DNA of 64,000 nt from Micromonospora sp. CB01531 (lineage in GTDB: Bacteria; Actinomycetota; Actinomycetes; Mycobacteriales; Micromonosporaceae), in assembly GCF_001905095.1 (NCBI RefSeq), contig NZ_LWLS01000105.1, positions 186,001 through 250,000 of the forward strand. Direction: 5' to 3'. The position numbers and the translations under genes were made by a program. Below the pieces are notes generated by a model. That model ran no database searches. It was not told where the DNA came from and saw only the letters and a program-made list of their open reading frames with translations. Shown here piece by piece: positions 9,195 through 17,417 of this stretch (the stretch's first letter is position 1; each line of letters begins with the position of its first letter).

Positions 9195-9814
9195 CCGCAC
9201 GTGACCTCATCCTCGGCCGGCTCCGGGTCGCCCTCGGTGAGCCGCCGGCGGACCCGGCCGCGGTACCCCGGGACTACCGGCCGGCCGGCGCCGTCGCCGT
9301 CGACCTCGACCTGCTGGTGCACCGGCTCACCGACTACCGGGCCACCGTGCACCGGTGCGCGGACGCCGACGTCGCGCAGGTCGTTGACGAGGTGCTCGGC
9401 GGCCGGCGCGTCGTGGTCCCGCCCGGGCTGCCCCGGCACTGGCTGCCCGCCACCGTCGCCGCGGTGACCGACGAGAACCTCACCGCGGCGCAGATCGCCG
9501 CCGTGGACGGGGTGGTCACCGCCGCGGCCGTGGCCGTCGCCGAAACCGGCACCATCGTGCTCGACGCCGCCCCGGACCAGGGCCGGCGGGTCATCAGCCT
9601 GCTGCCCGACGTGCACGTCTGCGTGCTGCGGGCCGACCAGGTCGTCGCCACGGTGCCGGACGCCGTCGCCCGGGTCGACCCGGGTCGCCCGCTGACCTGG
9701 ATCAGCGGACCCTCGGCCACCAGCGACATCGAACTCAACCGGGTGGAGGGCGTCCACGGCCCTCGACATCTGCACGTGGTCGTCGTCTCGGCTGGTGCGG
9801 CGCAGCACGGGTGA
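9191..9814 (+). CDS. lutC: Lactate utilization protein LutC
   Basis: A 207-residue LUD-domain protein (YkgG/LutC family), third subunit of the L-lactate oxidation system. The tail ends in SGPSATSDIELNRVEGVHGP, the characteristic C-terminal LutC signature, and VAVAETGTIVLDA matches the central motif. Its GTG start overlaps the lutB stop. This is the last gene of the plus-strand rhamnose-to-pyruvate operon; a convergent ion-channel gene ends 12 bases beyond with no obvious hairpin between. Confidence 0.92.
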   Translation: MTARDLILGRLRVALGEPPADPAAVPRDYRPAGAVAVDLDLLVHRLTDYRATVHRCADADVAQVVDEVLGGRRVVVPPGLPRHWLPATVAAVTDENLTAAQIAAVDGVVTAAAVAVAETGTIVLDAAPDQGRRVISLLPDVHVCVLRADQVVATVPDAVARVDPGRPLTWISGPSATSDIELNRVEGVHGPRHLHVVVVSAGAAQHG

Positions 9815-9826
9815 CGGGCCGCCGGG

Positions 9827-10753
9827 TCACCGGTCCCGGGTACCCGCCCTGGGCTGCCCGGCGTCGCGGTCGATCCGAAGCTCCCGCTCCAGGTCGGCCA
9901 CCAGCGCCCGTAGGTCGTCGAGCCGTTGGCTGATCATGATCCGGTCGATCTCGTCCGGTACGCCGTCGCGGTCCTCGTCCACCGCCATCCGTTCGGTCAT
10001 CTCCAGCCGGCGAGCCTCCTCCATCGAGTTGACGATCACCGCGATGAGGATGTTCACCAGCAGGTTGACGGTGATGAGCACGAAGCTGACGTAGTAGACG
10101 AGGGTCCACGGCGACAGCGCCATGCCCTGCTCGATCAGGTCGGGCAGCGTCTCCAGGGACAGCAGCACGAACAGGGTCAGCGCGGCCCGCCCGATCGTGC
10201 CGTAGTCGTCGGGATACGCCTCTTTGAAGATGAGCCACCCGGCCATGCCGTACACGTACAGGGTCACCAGGGCGAGGGCGAGGAACCCACCGACCCCGGG
10301 AAGGCTGCGCAGCAGCGCCGTGACGATGGTGCGCAGCCCGGGTGAGAAGCGCACCAGCCGCACCACCCGGGCGATGCGGATCACCCGCAGCCCAGCGGAC
10401 TCGCCGTGCAGGCCGGGGATGAACGCCGCCGCGGTCACCACGAAGTCGAAGACGTTCCACCCGCGCCGGAAGAAGTCCTGGGGCCGACGACCGTGCGCCA
10501 GCAGCCGGATGGCGATCTCGACGATGAACACCGTGCGGAAGAACCACTCCAATGCCCGCAGCAGTGTCCCGAGCGACCCCGGGTGCGGGTAGGTCTCGAC
10601 GCCGAGCACCACCGCGTTCGCCCCGATGACGACGACGATCGCCACCTCGAACCAGCGTGAACCCTCGACGCGGGCACACCACCGCGCTACCCGCGACCGG
10701 CCCGACGCCGGCGGGACAGCCCGCTGCCCGGGTACGGGCAGCCCGCTCACCAC
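9827..10753 (-). CDS. Voltage-gated cation channel subunit (BacNav-like) with acidic Ca-binding-like loop
   Basis: A 308-residue single-domain six-helix channel of the bacterial NaChBac superfamily. Seen: S1 (FEVAIVVVIGANAVVLGVE), an S4 voltage sensor with Arg at every third position (RVIRIARVVRLVRF), a pore loop with filter SLETLPDL, an S6 ending LVNILIAVIVNSMEEA, and a C-terminal coiled-coil-like helix. The filter keeps the Glu of the canonical TLESWAS motif but has Leu instead of Trp. Between S6 and the coiled coil lies DEDRDGVPDEID, an EF-hand or thrombospondin-3-like DxDxDG loop. Ion selectivity cannot be predicted safely. GTG start. Confidence 0.82.
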   Translation of the reverse strand: MVSGLPVPGQRAVPPASGRSRVARWCARVEGSRWFEVAIVVVIGANAVVLGVETYPHPGSLGTLLRALEWFFRTVFIVEIAIRLLAHGRRPQDFFRRGWNVFDFVVTAAAFIPGLHGESAGLRVIRIARVVRLVRFSPGLRTIVTALLRSLPGVGGFLALALVTLYVYGMAGWLIFKEAYPDDYGTIGRAALTLFVLLSLETLPDLIEQGMALSPWTLVYYVSFVLITVNLLVNILIAVIVNSMEEARRLEMTERMAVDEDRDGVPDEIDRIMISQRLDDLRALVADLERELRIDRDAGQPRAGTRDR

Positions 10754-10970
10754 AGCGCCCTCGCCGCGTCCGCTCCGGCCGCTGCCACGACGGGCCGCCA
10801 GGCGGCCGCACTGCCCTTCCTTTCGGACGGCACGTCGGGCGACCGGCGACGTGCCGCGGTGTCGGCGAGACGCGGCGTAAAGATCACCGGCACAGCCTAC
10901 GAGGACCGACGCCGCACCTCGACCCGGCTACGGTCCGCCCAGACCGAAAGCCGACGCCGATCGCCCGCGG

Positions 10971-11942
10971 TCACCGCAGTTTCGGGTCGAGGGCTTCGCG
11001 GACCGTCTCGCCCAGCATCACGAAGCTGAGCACGGCGGTGACGAGGAACGCGGCGGGGAACAGGAGCAGGTACGGCGAGACCCGGATGTAGTTCTGCGCC
11101 TCACTGATCATGATGCCCCAGGACACGACCGGGGTCTTCAGGCCGATGCCCAGGAAGGACAGGGTCGCCTCGGCGCCGATGAAGGAGCCGATCATGATCG
11201 TCCCGTACACCAGTAGCGGCGCGACGCAGTTCGGCAGCAGGTGTTTGAGGACGATTCGGCCGGTGCCGGCGCCCAGGGCCCGCGCGGCCAGGATGTAGTC
11301 GGCCTCCTTGGTGGCCAGCACGGAGGAGCGCATCAACCGCATCACCACCGGCCACAACAGGACCACGAGCGAGACGATGACCAGGCCCATGATCTGCGAC
11401 TCGCTGTTGTCCGTGCCCGAGCCGTTGAAGGTGGTCAGGATGACGATGGCGCCGAGCATGAACGGCAGGCCGAAGAAGACGTCCGCGATGCGGGAGAGCA
11501 GACTGTCGACCCAGCCGCCGCGGTAACCGGCGACCATGCCCATTGTGCCGCCGATGAGCAGCGTGCCGATGGTGGCGAGCAGCGCCACCATGATGGAGGC
11601 CCGGGCACCGTAGATGGTGCGCGCGTACACGTCCCGACCCTGCACGTCGTAGCCGAACCAGGCGGACGCCGAGGGATCGACGCGACTGTGTGCCAGGTCG
11701 CCGTTGACCGGGTCGCCGGAGGTGAACAGCCAGGGGAAGGCCGCCATCAGCACGAAGACCAGGATCAACGTGGCGGAGATCCAGAACAGCGGCTTGCGGC
11801 GCAGATCCCGCCACGCGTCACCCAGCAGGCCACGCGGCTGCTGCTCTCGCGCGGACTCCGGCAGGCCGGCGGTCGGTGCCCCGGTCTCGCTCGGCTGCTC
11901 GGGACGCGGGGTGCTGACCAGCGAGGCACTCGGGTCACTCAT
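10971..11942 (-). CDS. Peptide/nickel-type ABC permease (DppC-like), orphan
   Basis: A 323-residue inner-membrane permease of the DppC/OppC family. Seen: the N-terminal OppC-like segment DAWRDLRRKPLFWIS, WFGYDVQGRDVYARTIYGA, and the inner-loop EAA motif (EADYILAARALGAG) near the ATPase contact site. Start ATG at 11942 is set by GGAGGA just upstream; in-frame extension upstream has no family resemblance. No DppB, ATPase or binding protein is next to it: neighbours are the ion channel and a BON protein. It is either an orphan that pairs with distant components or the remnant of a lost operon. Confidence 0.88.
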   Translation of the reverse strand: MSDPSASLVSTPRPEQPSETGAPTAGLPESAREQQPRGLLGDAWRDLRRKPLFWISATLILVFVLMAAFPWLFTSGDPVNGDLAHSRVDPSASAWFGYDVQGRDVYARTIYGARASIMVALLATIGTLLIGGTMGMVAGYRGGWVDSLLSRIADVFFGLPFMLGAIVILTTFNGSGTDNSESQIMGLVIVSLVVLLWPVVMRLMRSSVLATKEADYILAARALGAGTGRIVLKHLLPNCVAPLLVYGTIMIGSFIGAEATLSFLGIGLKTPVVSWGIMISEAQNYIRVSPYLLLFPAAFLVTAVLSFVMLGETVREALDPKLR

Positions 11943-12255
11943 CGCGAATCCTCCGGTCCGGGCCGGTGGCGCCACCAGCAGGCTCGTCGGGAAACATCCG
12001 AGTATCAGGAATCGACCACGATGCCCACACGGTAACGGCGTGGTGCACGCTGCGCATCGGACGAACGTTTGACAACCATCAGCAGTGGCGAGCGGCGAGT
12101 CGGGCACCGCGGTCATTACCGCCACCACCATCGGTGGACCGGCTCGCCCCCGCCGGCCTCGCCGCCCACAACGCGGGCGCGTTCAGCCCGGCACCGGTCA
12201 ACCAGTCCGCGGGACCGGTCCCGATACGCGGCGCGACGGCTGAGCTGCCGACCGG
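11943..12255. other. Non-coding stretch with a short palindrome
   Basis: No gene recognised. The left end holds the ribosome-binding site and presumably the promoter of the DppC-like gene. A perfect 12-base palindrome GGGACCGGTCCC lies at 12211-12222, and a GC hairpin (arms CAGCGGC / GCCGCTG, 12257-12276) overlaps the last codons and stop of the BON gene; it may contribute to termination of that minus-strand operon. Confidence 0.4.
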
Positions 12256-12564
12256 TCAGCGGCGGCTTCGCCGCTGGCCGTACAGCTGCAGCGCGTTGCA
12301 GACGTCGACGACGCCGGGAACCTCCCACGCCAGCTCGCCGGCCGCCCGGCGGGTCTCCACGTTGGCCACCATCCCGGCGAGGATCACCACCCGGTTCTGC
12401 ACCGTGATGGTGATCTGCTGGCGCCGGGTGATCCAGTCGATGCTCAGCCGCTGCGCCACCAGAGCCGCGAGGCGGAGATCCTCGCTCTCCTGCGCCGACT
12501 CCTCGTTCGTCGGCTGGGACGGGTTGTCGTCGGGGAACGGCGGAAATGCCCAGGGCATCACCAT
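12256..12564 (-). CDS. BON-domain protein
   Basis: A 102-residue protein with an acidic, Pro/Gln-rich N-terminus (about 30 residues) followed by a single BON domain: ITITVQNRVVILAGMVANVE, then AWEVPGVVDVCNALQL. BON domains bind phospholipid or serve as protein-association modules, often in envelope or osmotic stress. No signal peptide is evident. It overlaps the preceding STAS gene by seven bases and is last in a four-gene minus-strand operon with STAS and small membrane proteins, suggesting a stress-related role. Confidence 0.8.
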   Translation of the reverse strand: MVMPWAFPPFPDDNPSQPTNEESAQESEDLRLAALVAQRLSIDWITRRQQITITVQNRVVILAGMVANVETRRAAGELAWEVPGVVDVCNALQLYGQRRSRR

Positions 12565-13184
12565 GGCGACTCCTTGACTGTCGATGGCGAAACCGGCTCG
12601 CGGCCCACCGGCGCCGTGCCGGCCGACGCGGGGTCGGCCAGGTCACGCAGGGCGGCCGCCCGGCTCTCGTAGAGCGGAAAGACGTCGTCCAGCCGCATCG
12701 TGTGCAGAACCGTGAGGACGAACCGGGTGGGTGCCACCAGACACAGCACCGCGGCCCGCTGCCTGGCCTCCTGGTGCGCCCGGACCAGCAGACCGAGCCC
12801 GGCCGGGTCGACCACCTCCACCTCGCTGAGGTCCACGAGGACGTGGTCACCGAGGTGGATCGCCTCCGCCAGCGCCCGGCGCACCGCCTCGGCCGGATCG
12901 GCGGCCCGCGCGGCGGGTGCGGCAGCGACCTCGTCGAGATAGTCGATGCCCAGCCCGGCCGTCGACCTTCTGGAGCCCGCGTTCGCCCCGCCCAGCTCGG
13001 CAGCAAGGGTGCAGCGGGGGCAGTGGTGCGGGCCGGAGGCGAAGGGCGAGCCGACCCAGCCGTTGTCGAACACCAGCGTCCAGACGACCTCCGCGTCGGG
13101 CAGGACACTCGCCGCCGCAGTGACGGTGTCACCACAGCCGTCGCAGATCAGAGTCATCAGGTGATCGGCCGGCACGACCGTCAT
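12558..13184 (-). CDS. STAS-domain protein with N-terminal zinc-ribbon-like region
   Basis: A 208-residue protein. The first about 65 residues carry two Cys pairs (CDGCGD near 14-17 and HHCPRC near 55-58), suggesting a zinc ribbon. Residues about 95-185 form a STAS domain (HVLVDLSEVEVVDPAGLGL) like anti-sigma-factor antagonists; the usual phosphorylatable Ser/Thr position reads DPAG, so phospho-control in the SpoIIAA manner is doubtful. Its start overlaps the stop of the next upstream membrane-protein gene by four bases and its end overlaps the BON gene. Function unknown; probably a partner-switching or scaffold element. Confidence 0.75.
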   Translation of the reverse strand: MTVVPADHLMTLICDGCGDTVTAAASVLPDAEVVWTLVFDNGWVGSPFASGPHHCPRCTLAAELGGANAGSRRSTAGLGIDYLDEVAAAPAARAADPAEAVRRALAEAIHLGDHVLVDLSEVEVVDPAGLGLLVRAHQEARQRAAVLCLVAPTRFVLTVLHTMRLDDVFPLYESRAAALRDLADPASAGTAPVGREPVSPSTVKESPW

Positions 13185-13540
13185 AACCCATCCTCTCGTT
13201 CTCTCCGCTCGTCGGCGGCGCTGGAGGGCGGCGGCGCCGGAGCGGACGCGCGGAACAGCGGTGCGTACGCGTCACGCCGCGACTGCCGCTCGGCGGTTAC
13301 CACGGCGAGGACCACCGCGACACCTGCGAAGCCCGACTGCGCGACCAGCCGCAGGACCGTGAGTTCGGCCAGGTCGGCGCCGAGGAGGCGGATGACGACC
13401 GAACCGAGCAGCGCGGCGGCCACGCCGAGCGCGACCGTCAGCCAGACCGGCGCCACTCTGCGCCCCGGCACGAGCAGCCGACCAGCCAGGCCGACGGCGA
13501 GCCCGATGGTGAGTGCGCTGATGAGCGCGCTGCCACTCAC
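13181..13540 (-). CDS. Small membrane protein
   Basis: A 119-residue protein with three hydrophobic segments (ALTIGLAVGLAGRLLVPG; APVWLTVALGVAAALLGSVV; FAGVAVVLAVVTA) and a charged C-terminal tail. The short multi-helix layout loosely resembles GlsB/YeaQ transglycosylase-associated proteins, but I cannot assign it firmly. GTG start at 13540 is supported by GAGGAGG upstream. It lies between two STAS genes and its stop overlaps the downstream STAS/zinc-ribbon gene. Confidence 0.7.
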   Translation of the reverse strand: MSGSALISALTIGLAVGLAGRLLVPGRRVAPVWLTVALGVAAALLGSVVIRLLGADLAELTVLRLVAQSGFAGVAVVLAVVTAERQSRRDAYAPLFRASAPAPPPSSAADERREREDGL

Positions 13541-13570
13541 TGCTGCCTCCTCGCCGGGCGTACGCCGGCC

Positions 13571-13993
13571 TCAGGAACGTACGGTGACCGTCGCTCGTCC
13601 TTGAGCAACGGGACCCCCCGTCGGACGCTGCGTGGTTGCGTCCTGGTCGACCACACCCGAGCGGGACCGCCCGGGCGGATCCAGGATCGGCAGGACCTGG
13701 TCCAGCCGGGCCGTTTCCAGGATTCGACGGATGCGCGGGTTGGGGCTGCGCAGCTTGACCGCGCCCTGTCGGCGGAGCATGCGCCGGTGCACGTCGAGCA
13801 GCAGTCCGATGCCCGCGGCGTCGATGTGCCGGCACCCCGACAGGTCGATCACCACCTCGGCGGGTCGCAGGGACAGGATTCGATCGAGAATGTGACTGAC
13901 CTCGGACAGGCGCGCCAGGTCCAGTTCCTCGGTGATCGCCACCTCGACCAGCGGCACGGCGCATTCCGGCGGAGGCGGTTGCGGCCCGGTCAT
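13571..13993 (-). CDS. STAS-domain protein (anti-sigma factor antagonist-like)
   Basis: A 140-residue STAS-domain protein. VVIDLSGCRHIDAAGIGLLL is the characteristic STAS strand-loop-helix, but the phosphorylatable Ser of classical antagonists (D-S-x-G) is replaced by Ala (DAAG), so it may act independently of phosphorylation. The C-terminal 35 residues are low complexity. ATG at 13993 has AGGAGAC before it. First gene of the minus-strand BON/STAS operon, divergent from the response regulator at 14146, with which it shares about 150 bases of intergenic DNA. Confidence 0.82.
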   Translation of the reverse strand: MTGPQPPPPECAVPLVEVAITEELDLARLSEVSHILDRILSLRPAEVVIDLSGCRHIDAAGIGLLLDVHRRMLRRQGAVKLRSPNPRIRRILETARLDQVLPILDPPGRSRSGVVDQDATTQRPTGGPVAQGRATVTVRS

Positions 13994-14145
13994 GTCTCCT
14001 GCTTTCGTGCGTGTTGTCCGGCTGGTTCACCAGCCTGTGCGGCGACCTTGGAGGGGAGTCCGCAGTTTCATGACAGTTGTGTGACAAAACCCGGGAACGG
14101 CTGACACGGTTGGGTCACGGCCAGCGGTCCGTGGATGATGCCCGT

Positions 14146-14820
14146 ATGACGGCCGTACTGGTGATCGAGGACGACGACCGGATCCGGCTCGCGCTGCTGC
14201 TCGCCTTGGAGGAGGAGGGTTACACCGCGCACGGCGCGGCGACCGCGGAGGAGGGACTGCGGCGGCAGCGGGAGAACCCGGCCGACAACGTGCTCGTGGA
14301 CCTGATGCTGCCGGGGCTCGACGGCTTCGAGTGCATCCGGCAGATGCGCCGCGACGACGACGTGCCCATCGTGGTCGTGAGCGCCCGGGACGACACCCAC
14401 GACATCGTCGCCGCGCTGGAGGCGGGTGCCGACGACTACCTGGTGAAGCCGGTGGCGATCAAGGAATTGTCGGCCCGGCTGCGGGCCCTGCGGCGGCGGG
14501 GGCGCGCGCTCGTGGCGCCGGTCCCCGCGCAGGTCTTCGGTGACCTGGAAATCAGCCCGGACGCCGGCGAGGTACGCCGGGCAGGTCAGCGGGTCGCGGT
14601 GACCCGCACCGAGTTCCGGTTGCTCTGCGAACTGGCCGAGCACGCCGGTCGGGTGTTGTCCCGGCAGCAGTTGCTGCAGCGGGTCTGGGGATACGACACG
14701 GGCGACGAGCGGCTGGTCGACGTGCACGTGGGGCGGCTGCGGCAGAAGATCGAGGCCGATCCGGCGAACCCGCGGCACCTGGTCACGCTGCGTGGCCTCG
14801 GCTACAAGCTTCAGCGATGA
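14146..14820 (+). CDS. OmpR-family response regulator
   Basis: A 224-residue regulator: receiver domain (acidic pair in IEDDDR, phosphoacceptor Asp52 in VDLMLPG, conserved Lys in DYLVKP) followed by a winged-helix DNA-binding domain (LVDVHVGRLRQKIE, RGLGYKL). ATG at 14146 gives the standard receiver N-terminus MTAVLVIEDD. Its stop overlaps the histidine kinase start (ATGA 14817-14820). It resembles the CseB/MtrA branch found in actinomycetes, which respond to envelope stress; the kinase and lipoprotein neighbours support this. Confidence 0.92.
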   Translation: MTAVLVIEDDDRIRLALLLALEEEGYTAHGAATAEEGLRRQRENPADNVLVDLMLPGLDGFECIRQMRRDDDVPIVVVSARDDTHDIVAALEAGADDYLVKPVAIKELSARLRALRRRGRALVAPVPAQVFGDLEISPDAGEVRRAGQRVAVTRTEFRLLCELAEHAGRVLSRQQLLQRVWGYDTGDERLVDVHVGRLRQKIEADPANPRHLVTLRGLGYKLQR

Positions 14821-16169
14821 TCCGCCTCGGACTCCGTGCCCGGGTCACCGCCGCCTTCGCGGTCGGCGCGTCACTGCTCGCGGCGTCCATGGCGTTGTTC
14901 TCCTACGACCTGACCCGCCGGTCGCTGCTCGACGAGCGGGAACGGGCGGCGGTACGGGCGGCCTACTTCGACGCGGCCGTGGTACGGACCGGGCTGGACA
15001 CGGACGCCCCCGACGTGGTGGAGGTGCTGCGCTCCCTGGACACCGGCAGTATCCGCCGGCCGCTGCTGTACTTCAACGGCCGCTGGTACGGCCGCTCGGC
15101 GGACATCGGCGCGACTTCCATCCCCGGCGAGCTGCAGCAGCTGGTCCGCTCCGGGGAGCCCGGCGTGCAGCGGGTACGCCTCGACGGCCAGCCCACCCTG
15201 CTCGTCGGAGTTCCCTTGTCGGCGTCCACCGGCTACTACGAGCTCACGTCGCTGCGCGAGGTGGAGCAGACCTTCCAGGTGATGGCGCTGACCCTCACCG
15301 CGGTCGGCATCATGGTCGCCGGCGCCGGCGCCGCCCTCGGCTGGTACGCCACCCGCCACAGCGTGCGCCCGTTGACCGCCGTCGCAGACGTCGCCGAGCG
15401 GATCGCCGCCGGTGACTTCAGCACCCGCCTCGACCCCACCACCGACCCGGACCTGACCCGGCTCTCCACCTCGTTCAACCACATGGTCGACCAATTGGTC
15501 CGGCGGATCGAGCGGGACCGCCGGTTCGCCGCCGACGTCAGCCACGAACTGCGGTCGCCGCTGCAGACCCTGGCCGCCGCCGCGGACGTGCTCACCCGCC
15601 GCCGCGACCACCACGACGAGCGCACCGCCACCGCGGCCGGCCTGGTCGCCGACGAGGTCGCGCGCTTCCAGCGCCTGGTCGACGACCTGATGCAGCTGGC
15701 CCGCACCGAACGGCCCGCGCAGCGCGAGACCGTCGACCTGGCGGCCCTGGCTGGGGAGGCGTGCCGCAGCCGCTCCCTGCCCGGCGACCTGGTCCGCATC
15801 CCGCCCGGCACACCGAGCCGCTGGCTGGTCGATCGGCGCCGGGTTGAGCAGATCCTGCTGAACCTGCTGGACAACGCCGTCCGCTACGGGGGCGGCCCGG
15901 TCGCCGTGCACCTGCAGGTGCAGGACGGCACCGGGGTCATCGAGGTCGACGACGAAGGCCTCGGCGTGCCGGTGCAGGACCGCGAGATCATCTTCGACCG
16001 CTTCGTCCGCGGCCGCGCCGCCCACGCCCGGGCGGACACCAACGGCACGGGTCTCGGCCTGGCACTTGTCGCCCAGCACACCGCCGCGCACGGCGGCCGG
16101 GCGAGCGTGACGGACCGGCCGGGCGGCGGCGCCCGGTTCCGGGTGGAGCTGCCGGGGAGCCTGCCGTGA
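14817..16169 (+). CDS. Sensor histidine kinase
   Basis: A 450-residue membrane kinase: TM1 at about 10-30, an extracytoplasmic sensing region of about 120 residues, TM2 around 152-177, a HAMP segment (HSVRPLTAVADVAERIAAGD), then dimerisation/phosphoacceptor box DVSHELRSPL with His243, N box NLLDNAVRYGG, and G boxes DEGLGV and GTGLGLALV. It phosphorylates the response regulator encoded immediately upstream. The stop overlaps the GTG start of the GerMN lipoprotein gene (16166-16169), so all three products are probably translated together and act as one signalling unit. Confidence 0.92.
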   Translation: MIRLGLRARVTAAFAVGASLLAASMALFSYDLTRRSLLDERERAAVRAAYFDAAVVRTGLDTDAPDVVEVLRSLDTGSIRRPLLYFNGRWYGRSADIGATSIPGELQQLVRSGEPGVQRVRLDGQPTLLVGVPLSASTGYYELTSLREVEQTFQVMALTLTAVGIMVAGAGAALGWYATRHSVRPLTAVADVAERIAAGDFSTRLDPTTDPDLTRLSTSFNHMVDQLVRRIERDRRFAADVSHELRSPLQTLAAAADVLTRRRDHHDERTATAAGLVADEVARFQRLVDDLMQLARTERPAQRETVDLAALAGEACRSRSLPGDLVRIPPGTPSRWLVDRRRVEQILLNLLDNAVRYGGGPVAVHLQVQDGTGVIEVDDEGLGVPVQDREIIFDRFVRGRAAHARADTNGTGLGLALVAQHTAAHGGRASVTDRPGGGARFRVELPGSLP

Positions 16170-16729
16170 GCCGGGCGTCCCGGGCCCTGCTGCTCGTCGT
16201 GGTCCTGCTCGCCGGGTGCGGGGTGCCCATCGACGAGTCCCCCCGCCCGGTGCAGGTACCGCGCGGACGGCAGCCGGCACCGGTGACCGGCACGCCGACC
16301 GGATCGGTGGGCCGGGTGGACGAGACGCTCTGCTTCGTCCGCGACGACCGGCTGTACCCGATGGTGCGCCGGATCGACGCGCTTCCCCCGGTCGACGTCC
16401 ACCTGCAGCACCTGCTCGCCGGGCCGTCGAGCACGGAACGGGACAGCGGCCTGACCAGCGCGCTGCCGGGCACGGTCGTGGTGGCCGGGGCCCGGGTGAA
16501 CGGCCGACTCGTCGAGGTCGACATCCAGGAAGCCGTTGACGAGACGGGTCGGAGCGACGAGATCCTCGCCTTCGGTCAGATCGTCTGCACGCTCACCAGG
16601 CGGCAGGACGTGGACGGGGTGTCCTTCCAGCGGGCCGGGCGGCCGTTGGACGTGCCCCGCGCGGACGGTTCCCTGTCCCGACAGCCGCTCACCGCCGCCG
16701 ACTACCTGCCGCTCACCCGGCAGCGGTGA
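16166..16729 (+). CDS. GerMN-domain lipoprotein, partner of the two-component system
   Basis: A 187-residue predicted lipoprotein: signal LLLVVVLLAGCG with lipobox LAGC, a proline-rich linker, then a GerMN (sporulation/spore germination) domain from about residue 60 (LYPMVRRIDA, HLQHLLAGPSSTER, LTSALPGTVV, VDIQEAVDE). It is like the N-terminal part of LpqB, without the propeller. Translationally coupled to a sensor kinase, as LpqB is with MtrB and CseA with CseBC, so it is likely an extracytoplasmic modulator of the kinase. Ligand unknown. Confidence 0.85.
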   Translation: MSRASRALLLVVVLLAGCGVPIDESPRPVQVPRGRQPAPVTGTPTGSVGRVDETLCFVRDDRLYPMVRRIDALPPVDVHLQHLLAGPSSTERDSGLTSALPGTVVVAGARVNGRLVEVDIQEAVDETGRSDEILAFGQIVCTLTRRQDVDGVSFQRAGRPLDVPRADGSLSRQPLTAADYLPLTRQR

Positions 16730-17417
16730 CCCGCGCCGGGACAACCTGACCGGCGGAGCCGGCGGCTGGTCGGCCGACCGCCTGCCGGGCGGACGGTGGC
16801 GGCGGACCGGCGGCACGGGACGGTGCTGGTACCCGCCGAACCGCCGCTGTGCTGAGGATCACGGTGGCGGTGTCGCCTCCGAAGGCGGCGGGAGACGGGC
16901 GCGCCCAGGTGTCGTCCCGCCCGCCTTCCGCCCCGCGCCATCGGTCGTGAGCGGAGACCTGAGGCGCCGCGCCGGCCGTGGCCCGCGGCCGCGCGCACCC
17001 CCGGCCGGGCCTGCCTCCGGCGCTGGATCGAGGTTCCAGGGGCGGTGCAAACAGCGCTCTGACCAGCGCGGCTTGCCACCGATGCGCGGTGTACCCGGAC
17101 GACACGACAGGTCAGCCGTCGATGTCTCACAGCCGGCGCAAAGCACGATACGGCGGACGGCTGCGGGTCCGCCGCGGTACGGTGCCGGCCTGAGGTGGGG
17201 CGCCCAGACTCGGGGCGCGGCGACGCGCAGGGCGTGGGCTCGCCGGCGGCCGGCGCTGACCGGGCCAACCAGTGTGGGTGGTCACGGAGAATCCGAGCGC
17301 GAATTGTCGCCCGCAGTCGCTACTGTGCCAGCGGACGTCGCCCCTCCCGTGACTTCCCGTGCTCGCCAGCGCGGTGCCGCCACCGCCCCCGATCAACACG
17401 AACCCAGGAGACTGTTA
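16730..17417. other. 688-base stretch with no recognised gene
   Basis: Very GC-rich sequence between the lipoprotein gene and the drug exporter. Open frames here have no recognisable domains and read like shadows. No regulator gene is seen beside the exporter. The exporter's ribosome-binding site CCAGGAGA is at the right end; any promoter must lie in the last 150 bases. Confidence 0.5.

Noticed and set aside
14871-16280. Long antisense frame over the sensor kinase gene
   Set aside because: Amino-acid composition is that of a shadow (Gly, Arg, Val rich) with no motif; the kinase on the other strand has all its boxes.
16730-17417. Possible regulator gene for the drug exporter
   Set aside because: No HTH motif in any of the six frames; open frames are low-complexity shadows.
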